Of a stretch of DNA of 64,000 nucleotides, positions 43,514 through 55,777 are shown one piece after another (positions within the stretch are counted from its first letter, which is position 1; each line of letters starts with the position of its first letter). The position numbers and the translations under genes were made by a program. Under the pieces are notes generated by a model that ran no database searches, was not told the origin of the DNA, and was given only the letters and a program-made list of their open reading frames with translations. Origin of the DNA: Tubulanus polymorphus (Eukaryota; Nemertea; Palaeonemertea; Tubulaniformes; Tubulanidae); contig NC_134028.1 of NCBI RefSeq assembly GCF_964204645.1, forward strand, positions 19,504,153 to 19,568,152, written 5' to 3'.

Positions 43514-43965
43514 TTATATAATTAAAAAATTTATAATTTATTAATTCTTTTAATAATTTATCTTGTTCTTCAACTGTTATATGGCCATTTAAACTTATTA
43601 TAAAATCTAGTGTATTCTTCAATTTATTAATTTCTTTTATATTAGTTTTAATTTTTTCTTTATTACTTTTTATATTTAATTTTGAACTTATACCGGTTAA
43701 AACACTTGAACTTAAACCTAGCACACCAATTGATATAGCTTAAGGTGTTAATGGTGAGAATATTGCTAGAAATGTTATTACAGAACTAATTGTAACTGAA
43801 CCACTAATAATAAGATAATATACTAATTTTACTTTTTAAATATTTTTTCTTTTTTATCTTTAAGTCACTTTCAAATTCTAATATTTGTTTTTCTAAATAT
43901 ATTTTTAATTTAGTTTTATTTATATCATGAGGAATAATATCAATATTATCAACTTTATCATCCAT
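43485..43965 (-). pseudogene. Polinton two-TM membrane protein (SLATT-like), frameshifted
   Basis: Starts MDDKVDNIDIIPHDINKTK at AATAAATG. After a frameshift near 43830 come two hydrophobic segments with a short loop, then SSVLTGISSKLNIKSNKEKI and a helical tail. The layout is that of SLATT-type small membrane proteins common in Polintons. A further disruption lies near 43740. Confidence 0.5.
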
Positions 43966-43984
43966 TTATTTAACAAAAAAATTA

Positions 43985-44407
43985 CTAATAAGTAAATTTA
44001 TATGCAACAAATATAACAATAACTGTTCCACCTAAAATCCAAATTATTTCATATTTCTGTTGTTCTTTACTTGGAGTATAATAATCTAATAATTTAGGTT
44101 TGTATAGATGTAATTTTTCTTTATTGGTTACCGCGTTATATAAACTCATTGCATCATCAACTGATTGAAAATCTCTATGTGAAATCTTCTGATCATATAA
44201 TTCTTTGTTAATATAATCCATATAGTTTTGCCTCTTTTCTCTGTATTCTTCTGCTGCTTTATTGTATTTCTCTAATGCTAAGTTATGTCTTTTTTGTTCT
44301 TCTAATTAACTATTTTTATCTATATGCCTAAATAAATAACTACCACCAATAAATGCTGAAGCGTTAACAATTGCTGTTCCTATAATAGTTAGAATTAAAG
44401 AAGCCAT
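43985..44407 (-). pseudogene. Polinton protein with TM at both ends, one stop
   Basis: Starts at AATAAATG with an N-terminal hydrophobic segment (MASLILTIIGTAIVNASAF). A TAA stop at about 44305 follows, then an in-frame charged helix (ALEKYNKAAEEYREKRQNYM). Next come a SVDDAMSLYNAV block and YYTPSKEQQKYE, and the protein ends in a second TM segment. This layout recurs in cnidarian and other Polintons. Function unknown, probably membrane or virion associated. Confidence 0.65.
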
Positions 44408-44430
44408 TTATTTAGCAAAAAATTATGTAA

Positions 44431-44650
44431 TTATATAGGAGTAATATATTTTTGTTTTTCCAAATAATCAATAGTTAAATTAGATAAAGTTACTGCTAAT
44501 GTTAATTTTAAGATATCATTTATATCAAATCTATCAACATTAAATAATGGTATTAAATACTTTTTTTAATACCATTGAATAACCAACAGTTCCAACTGAT
44601 AGTAATGCTCCATTATATAATCCAGTTATTATCCACTTATTATCACTCAT
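44431..44650 (-). pseudogene. Polinton small membrane protein, one frameshift
   Basis: Starts MSDNKWIITGLYNGALLSVG at AATAAATG. A frameshift in a T-run near 44562 puts the second hydrophobic part (DILKLTLAVTLSNLTIDYL) out of frame. It would be about 72 residues with two TM segments. Confidence 0.55.
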
Positions 44651-44659
44651 TTATTTATC

Positions 44660-44967
44660 AAAAATATTACTATCTTCAAAATATTTAGTTATCTTAGTGA
44701 TGATTAATTCAACATTTATTTCATTACTAGTTTCATTTGTATATATTTCAATTATTTTTTTTAAAAATATCATCGATGATAAAATCTTCATCTAATTCAT
44801 AAAATCTTAAAGATTCTCTAATTAAATTAGTAATCTTTTTTCTACATTTAAAGTTTCTTTATCTATTGTTGTTTCATACTCAAATGTTGTTTCATTAGAA
44901 AATGCAATATTTTTAATATGTATTTTCACCATCCAAAACATATACTCGGTCCAACAGTTATATTCAT
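44660..44967 (-). pseudogene. Polinton small protein remnant, about 100 codons
   Basis: Starts MNITVGPSICFGW at TATAAATG and meets a stop. Overlapping frames then show KIHIKNIAFSNETTFEYET and FYELDEDFIIDDIFKKI. At least two frameshifts. Not recognised. Confidence 0.4.
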
Positions 44968-44983
44968 TTATATAATGAAAAAA

Positions 44984-45747
44984 TTACTCTCTACATCTTA
45001 TAACTAATTCATATATCACAGGAAAGTTATTTAAATCAATTAAATATCCATTATGATTTCTTATTTCTAATTTAAAATTATCAAATTATGGTATACAAGG
45101 TTTAAAATCACATTCAGCTAAATTATAATTTATTTGCGTTCCAAATTGTTTAACATTTTTAATGGTAAAATATTTAATATACTAGAATTACAAATTGTAT
45201 CTTTAGTTACTTCAAATGTTTTTGTAGGATTAATAAAATTACAATAGATATAGAAATGTATGTAAGGTATTAAGTTTGATCTACCTTCTGCGCTTACTGT
45301 AACAATATCTGGGTTAATTCCTTTATTAACAGTTTAGCTAAAGGTTTTCTTACTGTAAATTTAAATTGTTCTTCATGAGCTAACCTAATCTTTATTTTAT
45401 TAGAACTATCACTTTTTGAAAATCTAATACTAAATCCGGAATCACTTCCTAATTGAGCTCGAACTTTTCTATTAATTTCTTGTGCTAATGTATCTAAATT
45501 ATATAATCCTGGTTTTAAATATATAAAAAACCATTTATTCCTTTTTTTTGTAAAAGATTGAAAACATTAAATGTTCTAGACTTTTATTCGATATATCATG
45601 AAAAGAATTACATAAACTTATATTAACTAATTTTAAATCAACACAATTCTTAAATTCTCTATCTAATTGTATTAGTAAATTATGAGATTTATAATTTGTT
45701 AGTTTTCTTGAATCAACAAATATTCTATATTCTTTTAATTCTACCAT
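44984..45747 (-). pseudogene. Polinton minor capsid protein (penton-like jelly roll), several frameshifts
   Basis: Starts MVELKEYRIFVDSRKLTNYK at an AAATAATG site. The first 70 codons are intact. Later frames show LKPGLYNLDTLAQEINRK, NPDIVTVSAEGRSNLIPYIH, SILNILPLKMLN and the end KLEIRNHNGYLIDLNNFPV. The L-x-P-G-x-Y-x-L-x-x-L motif and the closing strand are those of Polinton minor capsid proteins. It would occupy the vertices of the virion. At least three frameshifts. Confidence 0.65.
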
Positions 45748-45795
45748 TATTTATAGCACAAAAAAATTACTGCTCATCACTAAAAATTAATTTTA

Positions 45796-45818
45796 ATTAA
45801 GTTTTTCCTAAATAAATG
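45796..45818 (+). promoter_or_regulatory. Divergent late-type promoter region
   Basis: AAGTTTTTCCTAAATAAATG drives the plus-strand zinc-finger gene. The minus-strand minor capsid start lies only 69 bp away with its own T-tract (45760-45766 on the other strand). This is the point where gene direction switches. Confidence 0.5.
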
Positions 45819-46433
45819 GATGAGAAGATAGGATGTGAAATTTGTGGTGAACTTCTAAGAAAAAGTAATATGGCTCGACATATGAAAAAACATGATGAAA
45901 ATTATAAACCCCCTAAAATAAACTGCCCAAAATGTAATAAATTGTTCTCAAGAAATTATGTTAAAACGCATTCAGAGAAGTGTAAAATTAATGGCGCAAC
46001 GGCTAATGTTGATAGTAACGAAAGTAATAGTAGTTCTGTTGAAGTTGAACCTGAAATTATTTGGAAAAGACCTTTCTTATTCTATGATAAGGATAATATA
46101 AAAGATCATTTCTGTGAGCCTTGTCGAATGAAATTTAGTCCTGAAAATATAGAAGCTTGGGAGAATCATCAATTTCGAAAGCACATTTAAATTTCTAATA
46201 AATTTGAAACAGAATTCAATGAAAGAAAAAATAGTCTATTAGAAAAAATAAAATATGGGAAAACGTTACCAGATAATAAAGAAACAGTCGAAAAGTTAGA
46301 AAAACAATATAATGAATTAACAAGAAAAACATATTATTGTAAATATTGTAAATTGATTATTACAACAAGTAATTCAAATCTACATAATAGAACAATAAAA
46401 CATAAAGAAAACGTAAGAAAAAACTTAATGTAG
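45816..46433 (+). pseudogene. Polinton zinc-finger protein, one in-frame stop
   Basis: Starts MDEKIGCEICGELLRKSNMA. Fingers: CEICGELLRKSNMARHMKKH and CPKCNKLFSRNYVKTHSEKC, then CEPCRMKFSPENIEAWENHQ. An in-frame TAA at 46188-46190 is followed by about 80 more codons with a last finger, YYCKYCKLIITTSNSNLHNR. Probably DNA or RNA binding, perhaps regulatory. Confidence 0.65.
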
Positions 46434-47013
46434 ATCTATTACTATTATTCAAAAATGTCCAAAATGTATTTATGAGTACTTCAGACAAGAAGGTTCTGTG
46501 ATATTATGTAATGTATGTGGATGGGAAAAAAATTTATGGGGTGATGAAAAAACTAGAGATTTTCTCATAGAACCAAAATTAAAATATCTAGATGAAATAT
46601 TTAATATATCATACACCAGAATATAAGCAATGGCTTGAAAAAATGGAAATAATAGAAAATAAAAATGGTGAAATAACTAAAAAAGATATAATAAAAACAA
46701 TTATTCCATCAACATTTAACACTCAAGAAAAGAAAATGTATTTATATTTATTATTTAAAGATTATTATAAAAAACCTAAATTAACAGAAGAAGATATGGA
46801 AAATATAAAAGAAACATTCAAACAAATATTAAGATATTATGTGGATAATAGAATAACAAATTCAATCAATTATGAATTCTTTTTAAATAAGATTGTAAAT
46901 TATTTAAACATCGATATTATAATTCCATTTGATGAATTAACAACAAAAAGAAACAAAGAGAGCGAGATGAAATGTGGAATAATATAGAACTTTATTTGAA
47001 TGAGAAAAATTAA
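46428..47013 (+). pseudogene. VLTF3-like late transcription factor (zinc ribbon plus C-terminal domain), frameshifted
   Basis: It begins at the end of the zinc-finger gene. Its ATG (46428) is out of frame with the body, so the start is damaged. A zinc ribbon follows, C-x2-C-x13-C-x2-C (CPKC at 46456, CNVC at 46507). After a frameshift near 46605 come YKQWLEKMEI, a helical middle and NSINYEFFLNKIVNYLNID. A last frameshift near 46965 leads to EMWNNIELYLNEKN before TAA. This order (N-terminal ribbon, x-WL-x-x-(I/M), N-x-x-NY-x-(F/Y)-(F/V)-L, D-x-(I/M)-W) is what I know from the poxvirus and giant-virus late transcription factor VLTF3. It is about 190 residues, shorter than usual. The assignment needs a profile search. 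Confidence 0.55.
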
Positions 47014-47081
47014 ATGGAAGAACCTAAACAAAAGAAGAAACCAATAGTGATTTCGAGTTTGATGATATTGATCCATTTTAA
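47014..47081 (+). pseudogene. Tiny Polinton ORF with acidic end, frameshifted
   Basis: ATTAAATGG opens MEEPKQKKKP. In the next frame an acidic tail FEFDDIDPF ends at TAA 47079-47081, which overlaps the stop of the convergent polymerase gene. About 23 codons in total, so the reality of this gene is uncertain. Confidence 0.3.
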
Positions 47082-47533
47082 TAACCATAAAGTAATGTTT
47101 TTATACCACCATCTGAAATATGTCTATTATCATCAAATGGATTTAAACTAGTTTTTTCAACTTCATTAATGTACATCTCGTGATCTTCTGATCTTAGACA
47201 ATTCATTTTATGTATCATTACAATTGGGTTATATAAACACTTTATATAATCTTGAAATTCTATGTGTTTATCAACTACATGTTCTGTTACTCCTTTTAAT
47301 TTTTTAGCTTCATGATCTTTTGTTCTGTAACTATACATTTTACTTCTTATCCCAACAAATTCAATCATTTCATCACCCCCTAATTCATCTCAAAATTTAC
47401 CAGGAATCTTTTTATTATCATTGCTAAATAGTTCATGATCTTTGTGATAATTGCTAAAATCAAAATGATGTTTTAATGTTTTTAAGTCTTTTGTTATGTC
47501 ATTTGTCTTGATTTTTAGTATGTACGCATCCGT

Positions 47534-48599
47534 ATTGACCGCTATTAATGGAAATCCACAGTTAAATGTACCATCTTCAATTGATAAATCATAAACATAA
47601 TCTGTTGGGTTATATATTTCAAATAAATCTTTAACTTCTTCTGTTAACTCATTTTCTACATGGCTTAAATTAAAGGAATTTGGTTTAGATTTAATCAATC
47701 CAATATTCATATTAAAACCTAAAGAATTGCATAATATATTCAATCCTGATATAAGCAACTTTTCCTTTTTGAGCTAAAGATATCGTTTTGCGGGTTTTGA
47801 AACTTTTTGAACCATCTGCAGCATAGAACCCAATGAAGAACCATTTTCTTAAATTATCTTTTGCATTTAATACATAATCTGGAAGTATCTTTTCTTTTGT
47901 TGAAGTATTACTTTTCACTATTGCATGAATATAGAATTCATCATTATATTTTATAGCAAAATCTTTAGGATTATTTACAAGTATTCTATAAACTGCTGAT
48001 GATTTCATAACATCCATGATTCTAAATGTTTTATGTGAATAAACTTCTTCACAGAATGTCTTAATTCTTTCTAATAATTTCAAGTCTTGATTGCATAAAT
48101 ACCAACAATATTTATTCCCCCAAACATAATTATACACACCTGCTGAACCATCACCCATAAAAAATCCTTTAATAAAATATTCTTTTTCTTCTAATGTTTC
48201 AGGTTCTATATTATAAATATTTTCAATTATTTCATCAAATGACATATGATTCATTCTTTGGAAAAATCTTTTATGTAATAATTCATCTCCAATTTTTATA
48301 TCAGTTGGTTTTATTTCATCGCCATTTCGTTTAATTAAACTATGATCTTCAGTAACATCTACAAACCCTAATTTAGTTCTAACTCTATAGATTTTCTTAT
48401 TTGTTTTATGCCTAATAATATTCTTTAATTTTTTCCATCCATTTCTTGTACAAACATCTATTAATTCATTTATTTGTATTAATTCTTTTTCACCATACGA
48501 AATATAACATTCATTTTGTTTTGGAATTATTTCTGAAATTCTTCTAATTAATATTTGGTTATTGAATTTTAATAATATTGGGGTGTCTGCTGTAACAGA
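47534..48599 (-). other. Intein with LAGLIDADG homing endonuclease in PolB motif C
   Basis: It interrupts the polymerase between LYFD and TDA. Start: SVTADTPILLKF (Ser as the first intein residue). Block B: VDVTEDHSLI (T-x-x-H). Endonuclease repeats: FIKGFFMGDGSAG and WFFIGFYAADGSKS. End: YVYDLSIEDGTFNCGFPLIA then VN, followed by Thr of the C-extein. The last Asn is kept, but the usual His before it is Val. A frameshift near 47750 breaks it. It is about 355 codons, a normal size for an endonuclease-bearing intein. The insertion point equals the known pol-c site of archaeal and viral PolB inteins. Confidence 0.85.
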
Positions 48600-49184
48600 A
48601 TCAAAATATAAGATTTCTATATGTTTTTCCCCAAAAAGTGGTTGTAAAACATTATAATAAAAGTCATACATTAATAATTTTGATACTTCTAAAACAGTTG
48701 AACCAATGAATATAGGTTTATTAAATTTCATTGACGTTCTTTTTAATTTAACTGCTGTTAAATAATCTTCAAATCTTTTATTTCCTAAATGTCTAGGACT
48801 TGATTGTTAATGTCTTAATCTTTCAGAATTATTTACTAATTCAATATCATTTCTATTTCTAATATTTTCACATGTTTTACCATAAAAACTATTATTCATT
48901 AATTTGAAGAAATCTTTTTCAAAATCTGTTTTTGATATGGTTCTCTGTTGAGTATTGAAATCTATATATTTTTCTAACCACTTCGATTGATTAAATTCAA
49001 TATATCTATGTACTTTCTTTAATTTCATTCCTTGTTTTAGATAAAATTTTAACATTCTATAATGAACGATATAATTGTATTTATTATTTTGAGTAAGTAT
49101 TAATTTTTCTGTAAAAACATGATCTTTCGGTTTTATTTTCTTCTGGTATTCACTTAAATAACTATCATCTACGGTTAAATGTTC

Positions 49185-51832
49185 CGGTTCCTGAACTTCG
49201 CTGAAAAAGCTGAAACACTGAATCGCTGAAATAAAAACGCTGAAATTTCAGGGAATTTCCGAAAAACGCCGAAATTTCAGGGAATTCCCGAAAAACGCTG
49301 AAATCGTGCTAGGTACCGACAATACACGTTTTGAAATAATATCCGGGCCGGTATCCGCTGCCGAGTCCTGAACCGTCTTTTAGTCTCCACCTTCGGTTAC
49401 AGAGACATGCATGGGCAGTATGTGTGGAGTATACTTCTAGAGGGCCACTTGTTGAACAAATTAATTCGCTTGAAATCCGGATTTTTAATGCATAAAGGCA
49501 GCATGATGAGGAAAACCCATTCACAAACCGTGCAAGCCAACTTAAACACTATGCTCAATATTCCAAGAATATGGTTTACTTCTATCGTTCATGTATAAAA
49601 CAGGATTATAAGCAACTTTTCTTTTGTCAACACGTTGATGGGCGACGGACTATGGTATTCTCTGAAGGAGGTAAATTAAATTTGACAGCTAGTTATATAA
49701 ATGATGCAGCTTTTGGACAAAAGGGATCTAACTAAATTTCTTTTTAATTCACCGTGGAATGGAATGGATTGACGCCAATGACATGCAGTAGGCCCCTACT
49801 TATAGGTCATACTAATTAGCGTCAACCAATTAATCTAAATCGGGCAAACCATTCAACAACTGTAATTTATTTGTTGTGTTGTGATAATAATAGGTTTTTT
49901 TTTTTTAAATGACATACCAACTGTTAGAAAAATGTACCGATTCTTATTTTTAGACTACTACGGTATCTATAAAAGGAGGAGTCATAGATAAAGTTGATTT
50001 GCTCAGCTGGACACACTTCTTGTCAAGTACATCATCTCAAGTATTGGGTGTTTTGTAAGTTTGATTTCAGTATTTATTTACTAAGTGCTGTTCCCTCGGA
50101 CCTCAGTGCTTTCAAACTAGGCCCACCCCATAGGCTATATCTCCAGAGTGTGTTAGCCACTATTCTTTTATTTCCTACTTTAAATGCACTTTTTTTCTAT
50201 TTTTAGACTCGGGCTAAGAATGTGCAAATTTGAGATACTGAGAAATCAGATGGCACTAGTTAACTTGAACTGCGAAATTTGCAGCAGGATAGCTGAACGA
50301 CACAATTTTTAAAAACAAAATGGCTATTCGAATGCTATTTCAGTAATAACTTGATTCAACCAGAGAGAAATAAGTCAATTGGGGATGTACAGTACACCCA
50401 CTTTACTTCCCCGTTTTCCTGGTACCAAATTTTTTATCTTAAGCTAAGCAATATTCTAAGGTATGCTAGTGAATTTCATTAGAATATAAAGCAATGGAAC
50501 CAGAATTTTAAGCCCGAGTTAAGCGAACTATTGATTCTGATATAATGTAAGAACTGATTTCTTTTGTGTATTCTTATAATGTGTTAAGTATTATTTTAAG
50601 CTGTTAAATAATATAATTAGACAAACGTCAAATTATTGGATCTTTCTTGTTGACTCATTTAATTTTGTGAGTTTAGAGTTCCAGTCAATCCACAATGTGC
50701 AGTGCCTAGCCTTCATCTAGTACTAAAGCCAAGCCTGTGTATGGGAAAACGTTGTTCGACTCTCATAAGCCAGACAAATAAAAACTTGCAATACATTGCA
50801 GATAGTAGTCTCCAGCAAGTAGACAGAGAAAGTAAACCAGGTTTTACCCCGTACCCTACCCGGCATCTTCACCTGTCAAGGGATTCGAACCCACTACACT
50901 AAAGCTGTTCTCCGAACCGCTTGACCTCGAGTCGTTACTAGCCGACCAGAATCAGGTCGGGCCAATCACAGCGCTTGTTACAAACGACATTTGGCATCTA
51001 TGGAATTTCCCGGTAAATGGACCAATCAGCGAACACGTAGCGAAAACGGAAGTATTGTCGCGTGTTGATATATGACGTCATTCGCAAAAACGCCGGTAAT
51101 GAAATCGCGCGTCGTGAGGCCAGGTGGAAGCGAGTTTGGGAGCGATACTGGTCTCCTGGCAAGCGAGGATGCCTACCCGGGAACGAAAGACACTCCAAGA
51201 CTCCTTCCTTGAAGAGATTGTAGAAATATGGCACCCAATCGTAGTAATGCTAAGTACAGTATACTATGACGGTTGAACCTTTATTCACACCAAAATAGAA
51301 TCAAAGTAGTCATAAGTTCCATGATAGCACTTAATTTGGGTTATCAGGTTCAGCCTTACTAGCTGTACTTTCATTCAGCTACTACTTTTGTATGAGACTT
51401 GGCAATGATAAGTTGGAAGAAATCACCAAATATAAGAAAAAATATTGAGAATAAATATTACTGTAATTAAGAATTTATTCAAATGAAGTGATAATTTCAT
51501 TGTTAGATCGTACCGGTATATGCGCATAAAACAAAAAACACATCTAACAATCCACGCAATCCGCAATCGATCAAGTCGAACATGACGACGACCTCAAGGC
51601 ATGTCTCTGTAACCGAAGGTAGAGTCTAAAAGACGGTTCAGGACTCGGCAGCGGACACCGGCCCGGAAATAATTTCAAAACGTGTATTGTCGGTACCTAG
51701 CACGATTTCAGCGTTTTTCGGGAATTCCCTGAAATTTCGGCGTTTTTCGGAAATTCCCTGAAATTTCAGCGTTTTTATTTCAGCGTTTCAGCTTTTCAGT
51801 GTTTCAGCTTTTTCAGCGAAGTTCAGGAACCG
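49185..51832. mobile_element. Non-autonomous TIR element in PolB, about 230-bp TIRs, 9-bp TSD
   Basis: Ends CGGTTCCTGAACTTCGCTGA and the exact inverse. The TIRs run about 230 bp, through repeated ATTTCAGGGAATT words, to the GGTTACAGAGACATGC side. TAAATGTTC flanks both sides (49176-49184, 51833-51841), and the polymerase frame continues across it. A 9-bp duplication fits Mutator-like elements. No transposase ORF is inside. Confidence 0.9.
50860..51195 (-). repeat. Dispersed tRNA-like (SINE-like) repeat, copy 2
   Basis: Inverse of the copy at 1395-1720. It holds the B-box-like GGGTTCGAATCCC and shares GATTTCATTACCGGCG, CTCACGACGCG and the GCCAGGAG end. It sits inside the TIR element at 49185-51832. 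Confidence 0.5.
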
Positions 51833-53798
51833 TAAATGTTCTGGGTAACAATAAGGTAAGTTTCTTGTTTTAAACTTTATATTTTCAGGATATTCTAAAT
51901 CAACTACAAAGAAATAACCAATTGGTGCTTCATCTTTTAAACTCGCAATTGCGCTTTCCCAGTCAGTTTTATCATCATTTGTTAACTTCTGTTAATTTAA
52001 AATTTTTGTATGGTTGAGGTTGCATCATTGCCCAACCATATACATTATTAGCGTCAGTATATAATAACTTATATTCATCATTTGCTTTAAAATACCTATC
52101 TCCCATAACACCACTAATTCCACCTCTAATTGATTTTTCAAATAATAAAACCATGTCTGGTTCTTTTAATAAATCTAATTCTACATTTGTGTATTTTAAA
52201 CCACATTGCCAAGTTAAAACAGGACTAGAGTAGCAATAACAAGGATCAACATTAAAATGATTCAAATTAACTTCTCTAAATTTTTCAAATATGTCAGCCA
52301 ATATCATAACATCTGATTTTAAATATAAATCAACTAATTCACCATGATTTTTCATCTTAAAATGGTTCCAAATATTTAATGTTCTATTAAACACTTCATC
52401 TTTCACATACTCCTCTTTTAATTGATCATAAAATTGATCTTTTAATAATTTTGTTACATTAAAATCATCATGTGTTTTATAAAATGAATAAGGAATTGCG
52501 CCTTTATATCTCAATAATTTAAAATCTTGTTCATTTGGATAATAATATCGAGTTATAACAAAATCATTATCAACTAAACTTTTTGATAAATTATCTAATG
52601 AACTTGCTAGAAATCTATAAGAATCTAAAAATCTAATGCAACCAAATTGAAATGAAATATAATTTTCAGATGTCTTAGCTAATAGTTTAAAATCATATTT
52701 TCTTACATTTGTACCATTCATAACATTATATTCTTCTATTTCTTGATTAATTGCCCCTAATTTTCCCGATAATTGTTTTATAAATAGATGGGTATCATAG
52801 CCTGATAAATTATGAAATAATATTGGTACGAAATTAACTTTCTTAGCTTGTAAATTACAATCTTCATGAGCAGCTCCACGATATTTTGAATTTAAATGAT
52901 TATGATCTCTAACTTTTTTATCAAATGAATAAAAACGTTTTTCACAATAACAACAATGAGTTGCATAATTAAAATCAATTTCATCTTCTTTTGTCATAAC
53001 TATTCTTTTATTTTTGTTTAATAATTGCACAAAATCACTTTCTAATTCAATTATCTTGTTACAAAAATTATTAACTACATCTTCACCTCTAAAAGAAATA
53101 TATTGACTTTCATATAATTCAGGATAATTTTATTTTATGTAAATTCCATAAGCAGCAGCTCTTTGATGAACTTTTTTAATTGTATTTATAATTGGTGGGT
53201 CTTGTATTGTGTCTTAATTTAGTTCATTTCCTTTATCCATTGATTTTTGTTATATATTTCTTTTCTATCTTGATCAGTTAATTCTTTATTCAACGATTCA
53301 AAATCCCCATAAATTACAAATGGAACAATATTCTTAAATTCATGATTAGTAAATTCCAATTTATAATCTTTTTCTGTTGGCATTATTAATTTACAAAAAT
53401 CTTTATTATCACATAATTCTTTATGTTTTAGTAACGCATTCTCAGTTCTAAATTTAGATAAACATTTTCTACATAGATAAATTTTATGACTGTTAAAATC
53501 ACTTTCTGTTCTAAAGAATAAATCAATTTGTTTTAACCACATATATTGTTCATTTTCATCTTTTTTGTGATATAACAAATCTATAGCATTTTCATCATCA
53601 TAATATTCTGTTAAATATATAGCTTCCAATGTATAATCTTAAATATTTTCGCCTTTTGTCTTTGGTAATTGCATTAATTCGAATACATTAATTTTTAAAT
53701 CATTAATTTTTTCTATTTTGGGTATCATTTTTATAGTTACTGGATATTGATCGATTGTAGCGGAAATTCGTTTCAATTCGTTCTGTTCTTTTTATTTT

Positions 53799-55777
53799 CC
53801 AGCTGCAGAGTCCTCCCCAGCTCAGTCTAAAATTCATATTAAATTCCTATTAAAACTTTGTATGATGTAAGATAAAACCTTATAATGTATTTGTAACTCT
53901 GAGACAAGAATGTTTAATGCTTTGGACTTCGGTCTGGTGGATTAGAAACTATTTTTATTTCTATCTTAATGAAATATTGTATGATTTAATCTGAATTCAA
54001 AAACTGTACCTAAAGACCTTTTCTATGTGTTCGGGTCACTCCCGGTTTGTATTTTTCGAGTTAATGTGCCTTAATCGATGTTCCCGTGCTTAAATCGATA
54101 TTTTTATGCTGTGCTCTGTGCCCGAGATGGCGCCACTATACGGTTCTTAATTATATTGTGTGCTCGGGGTGCTTTGTTTTAACCAATTAGATGGGGTTAC
54201 GTCATAATCTGGGCTCTATAAAAGGCAAAAATGTGCCCTATTAATTAGTCTCGGTGCACATTCTTAGGTGTGTATTACTAAGATTTTGAACTATGGGGGG
54301 GAGGGATTAATCTAATTTTCTTAGTAAGTCATACTTAGCACTGATTCTCTTTAAGTATTTCTTGGTCCTTATTCTCAAAGTTGTTTTTCTTCCAAGATGT
54401 TTTCGGAAAACCATCTTTCAGGGTTCAAGGAGGTTTTCTCCTTCGAATTATTCCCCGAAAGTATTCTTCTTTCCGATTTCCTCTCTTGGTTTTTCCCTCA
54501 ACTTTTGAGTTTTCGGAGTAGTGACCATCTCTTACATAAACATAATAGGAAGAATGATTAAATAAATACTTAACTGGAACTATGATTAAATATAGCGAAA
54601 ATTCTTATCTTTATTAAGAGCACTTAGAGTTACATCTTCTTTAGCGTAAAACGAGCGCAGGGTTTAAGTAACTATTGTTGAGTCGTAATGTTAGAATATC
54701 TGAAATCTTTATTCCTAATACTATTGAATTCTGGTGCGAGTCGTGCACTTGTATTAAGGGCAATATGCCCTTGTTAATCTCCTCCTTTGGTGGCCGGTTG
54801 GCCATCTTATCTACCTTAAATGTTGTAAATAAGAGATAACCTCGAGGTTGTGTATATATTGTTCATTGTTCGAATATTTCCAAGAAATAATAAATAGTAT
54901 TCAAGAGAATATTATCATATACATAAAATTCTAAATCTTTGCCTTTTTCCCTAAACTATTTTTGTGGTGTCGGATTTACTATCAATTGAGGAAAGGATTT
55001 TCTTGTGCATTTTTGGGATTCTGTGACACCATAAAATATTCTTGAAGAATCTTGTGGGTTGGAGAGTTTAGGGCATCATGTAAGTCTTCAAAAAGGGGAA
55101 GCATTGAGGGCACCCTCTAGTGGGAGAGGCCAAATATTGGTGAATGCTCCTCGTTTTATTTAGTTGGTATCTATTATTCTTTTTGAAGCTAAACGCCTGA
55201 TCAGGTCGGCTGTGGAGGCCGGAAATACTTGTAGCGCTGGACGCAGTCCTGTATTTCCTCCTCAGTCGGAGAGAAAGCTAGGGGATTTTTATTTTATTTG
55301 ACTCATTCATGATTCTTCTATTAATTCTTTTGGTCACAGTTTTTCATACATGCACACGCCTTTTTCATGGGTGATTTGTGAGGACATTCAGTCACCCGTG
55401 TTACCATTATGACTTATCACTGAGAATTAGGACTCCTTTAAGTATTCTCACTCACCAGAGGAAGACTTGACCTTATTTTTGCGCGTTAAATCTCATGGAG
55501 GAAAACAAGAGAATTTTCCCCTTCTAGCTTCTCTACCTCCCAGATGCTAGTGACGTGAGCGAACCCTAGAAGCGACGCCTATATGCAACTTTTTTCTTAA
55601 ATGTATAGGGTTATAGAAAGAGAGAGAGAGAGAGTTACCTGTATTCCCTCTTGGTCGAGGAAATTCCGAGAGTCGAGACCTTAGACTTGACATTATGAAT
55701 TTTAACGGAAACGGAAGTAGATTTTTGTAGTCACTTGCCAGAGCACGCTACCCCGAATCCCGGTATTCCGCTTCACA
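53799..55777 (+). mobile_element. 1979-bp LTR-like insertion in PolB, 5-bp TSD, class unknown
   Basis: ATTTT flanks both sides (53794-53798, 55778-55782), and polymerase sequence continues on either side. In plus direction it runs CCAGCTGCAGAGTCC...CGCTTCACA. It has a TATA box (CTATAAAAGG, 54215) with promoter-like surroundings, AATAAATAG poly(A)-type strings (about 54890), and an (AG)n run (55617-55634). There is no long ORF. It could be a solo LTR or a TRIM-like unit, but the left end lacks TG. Confidence 0.65.
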
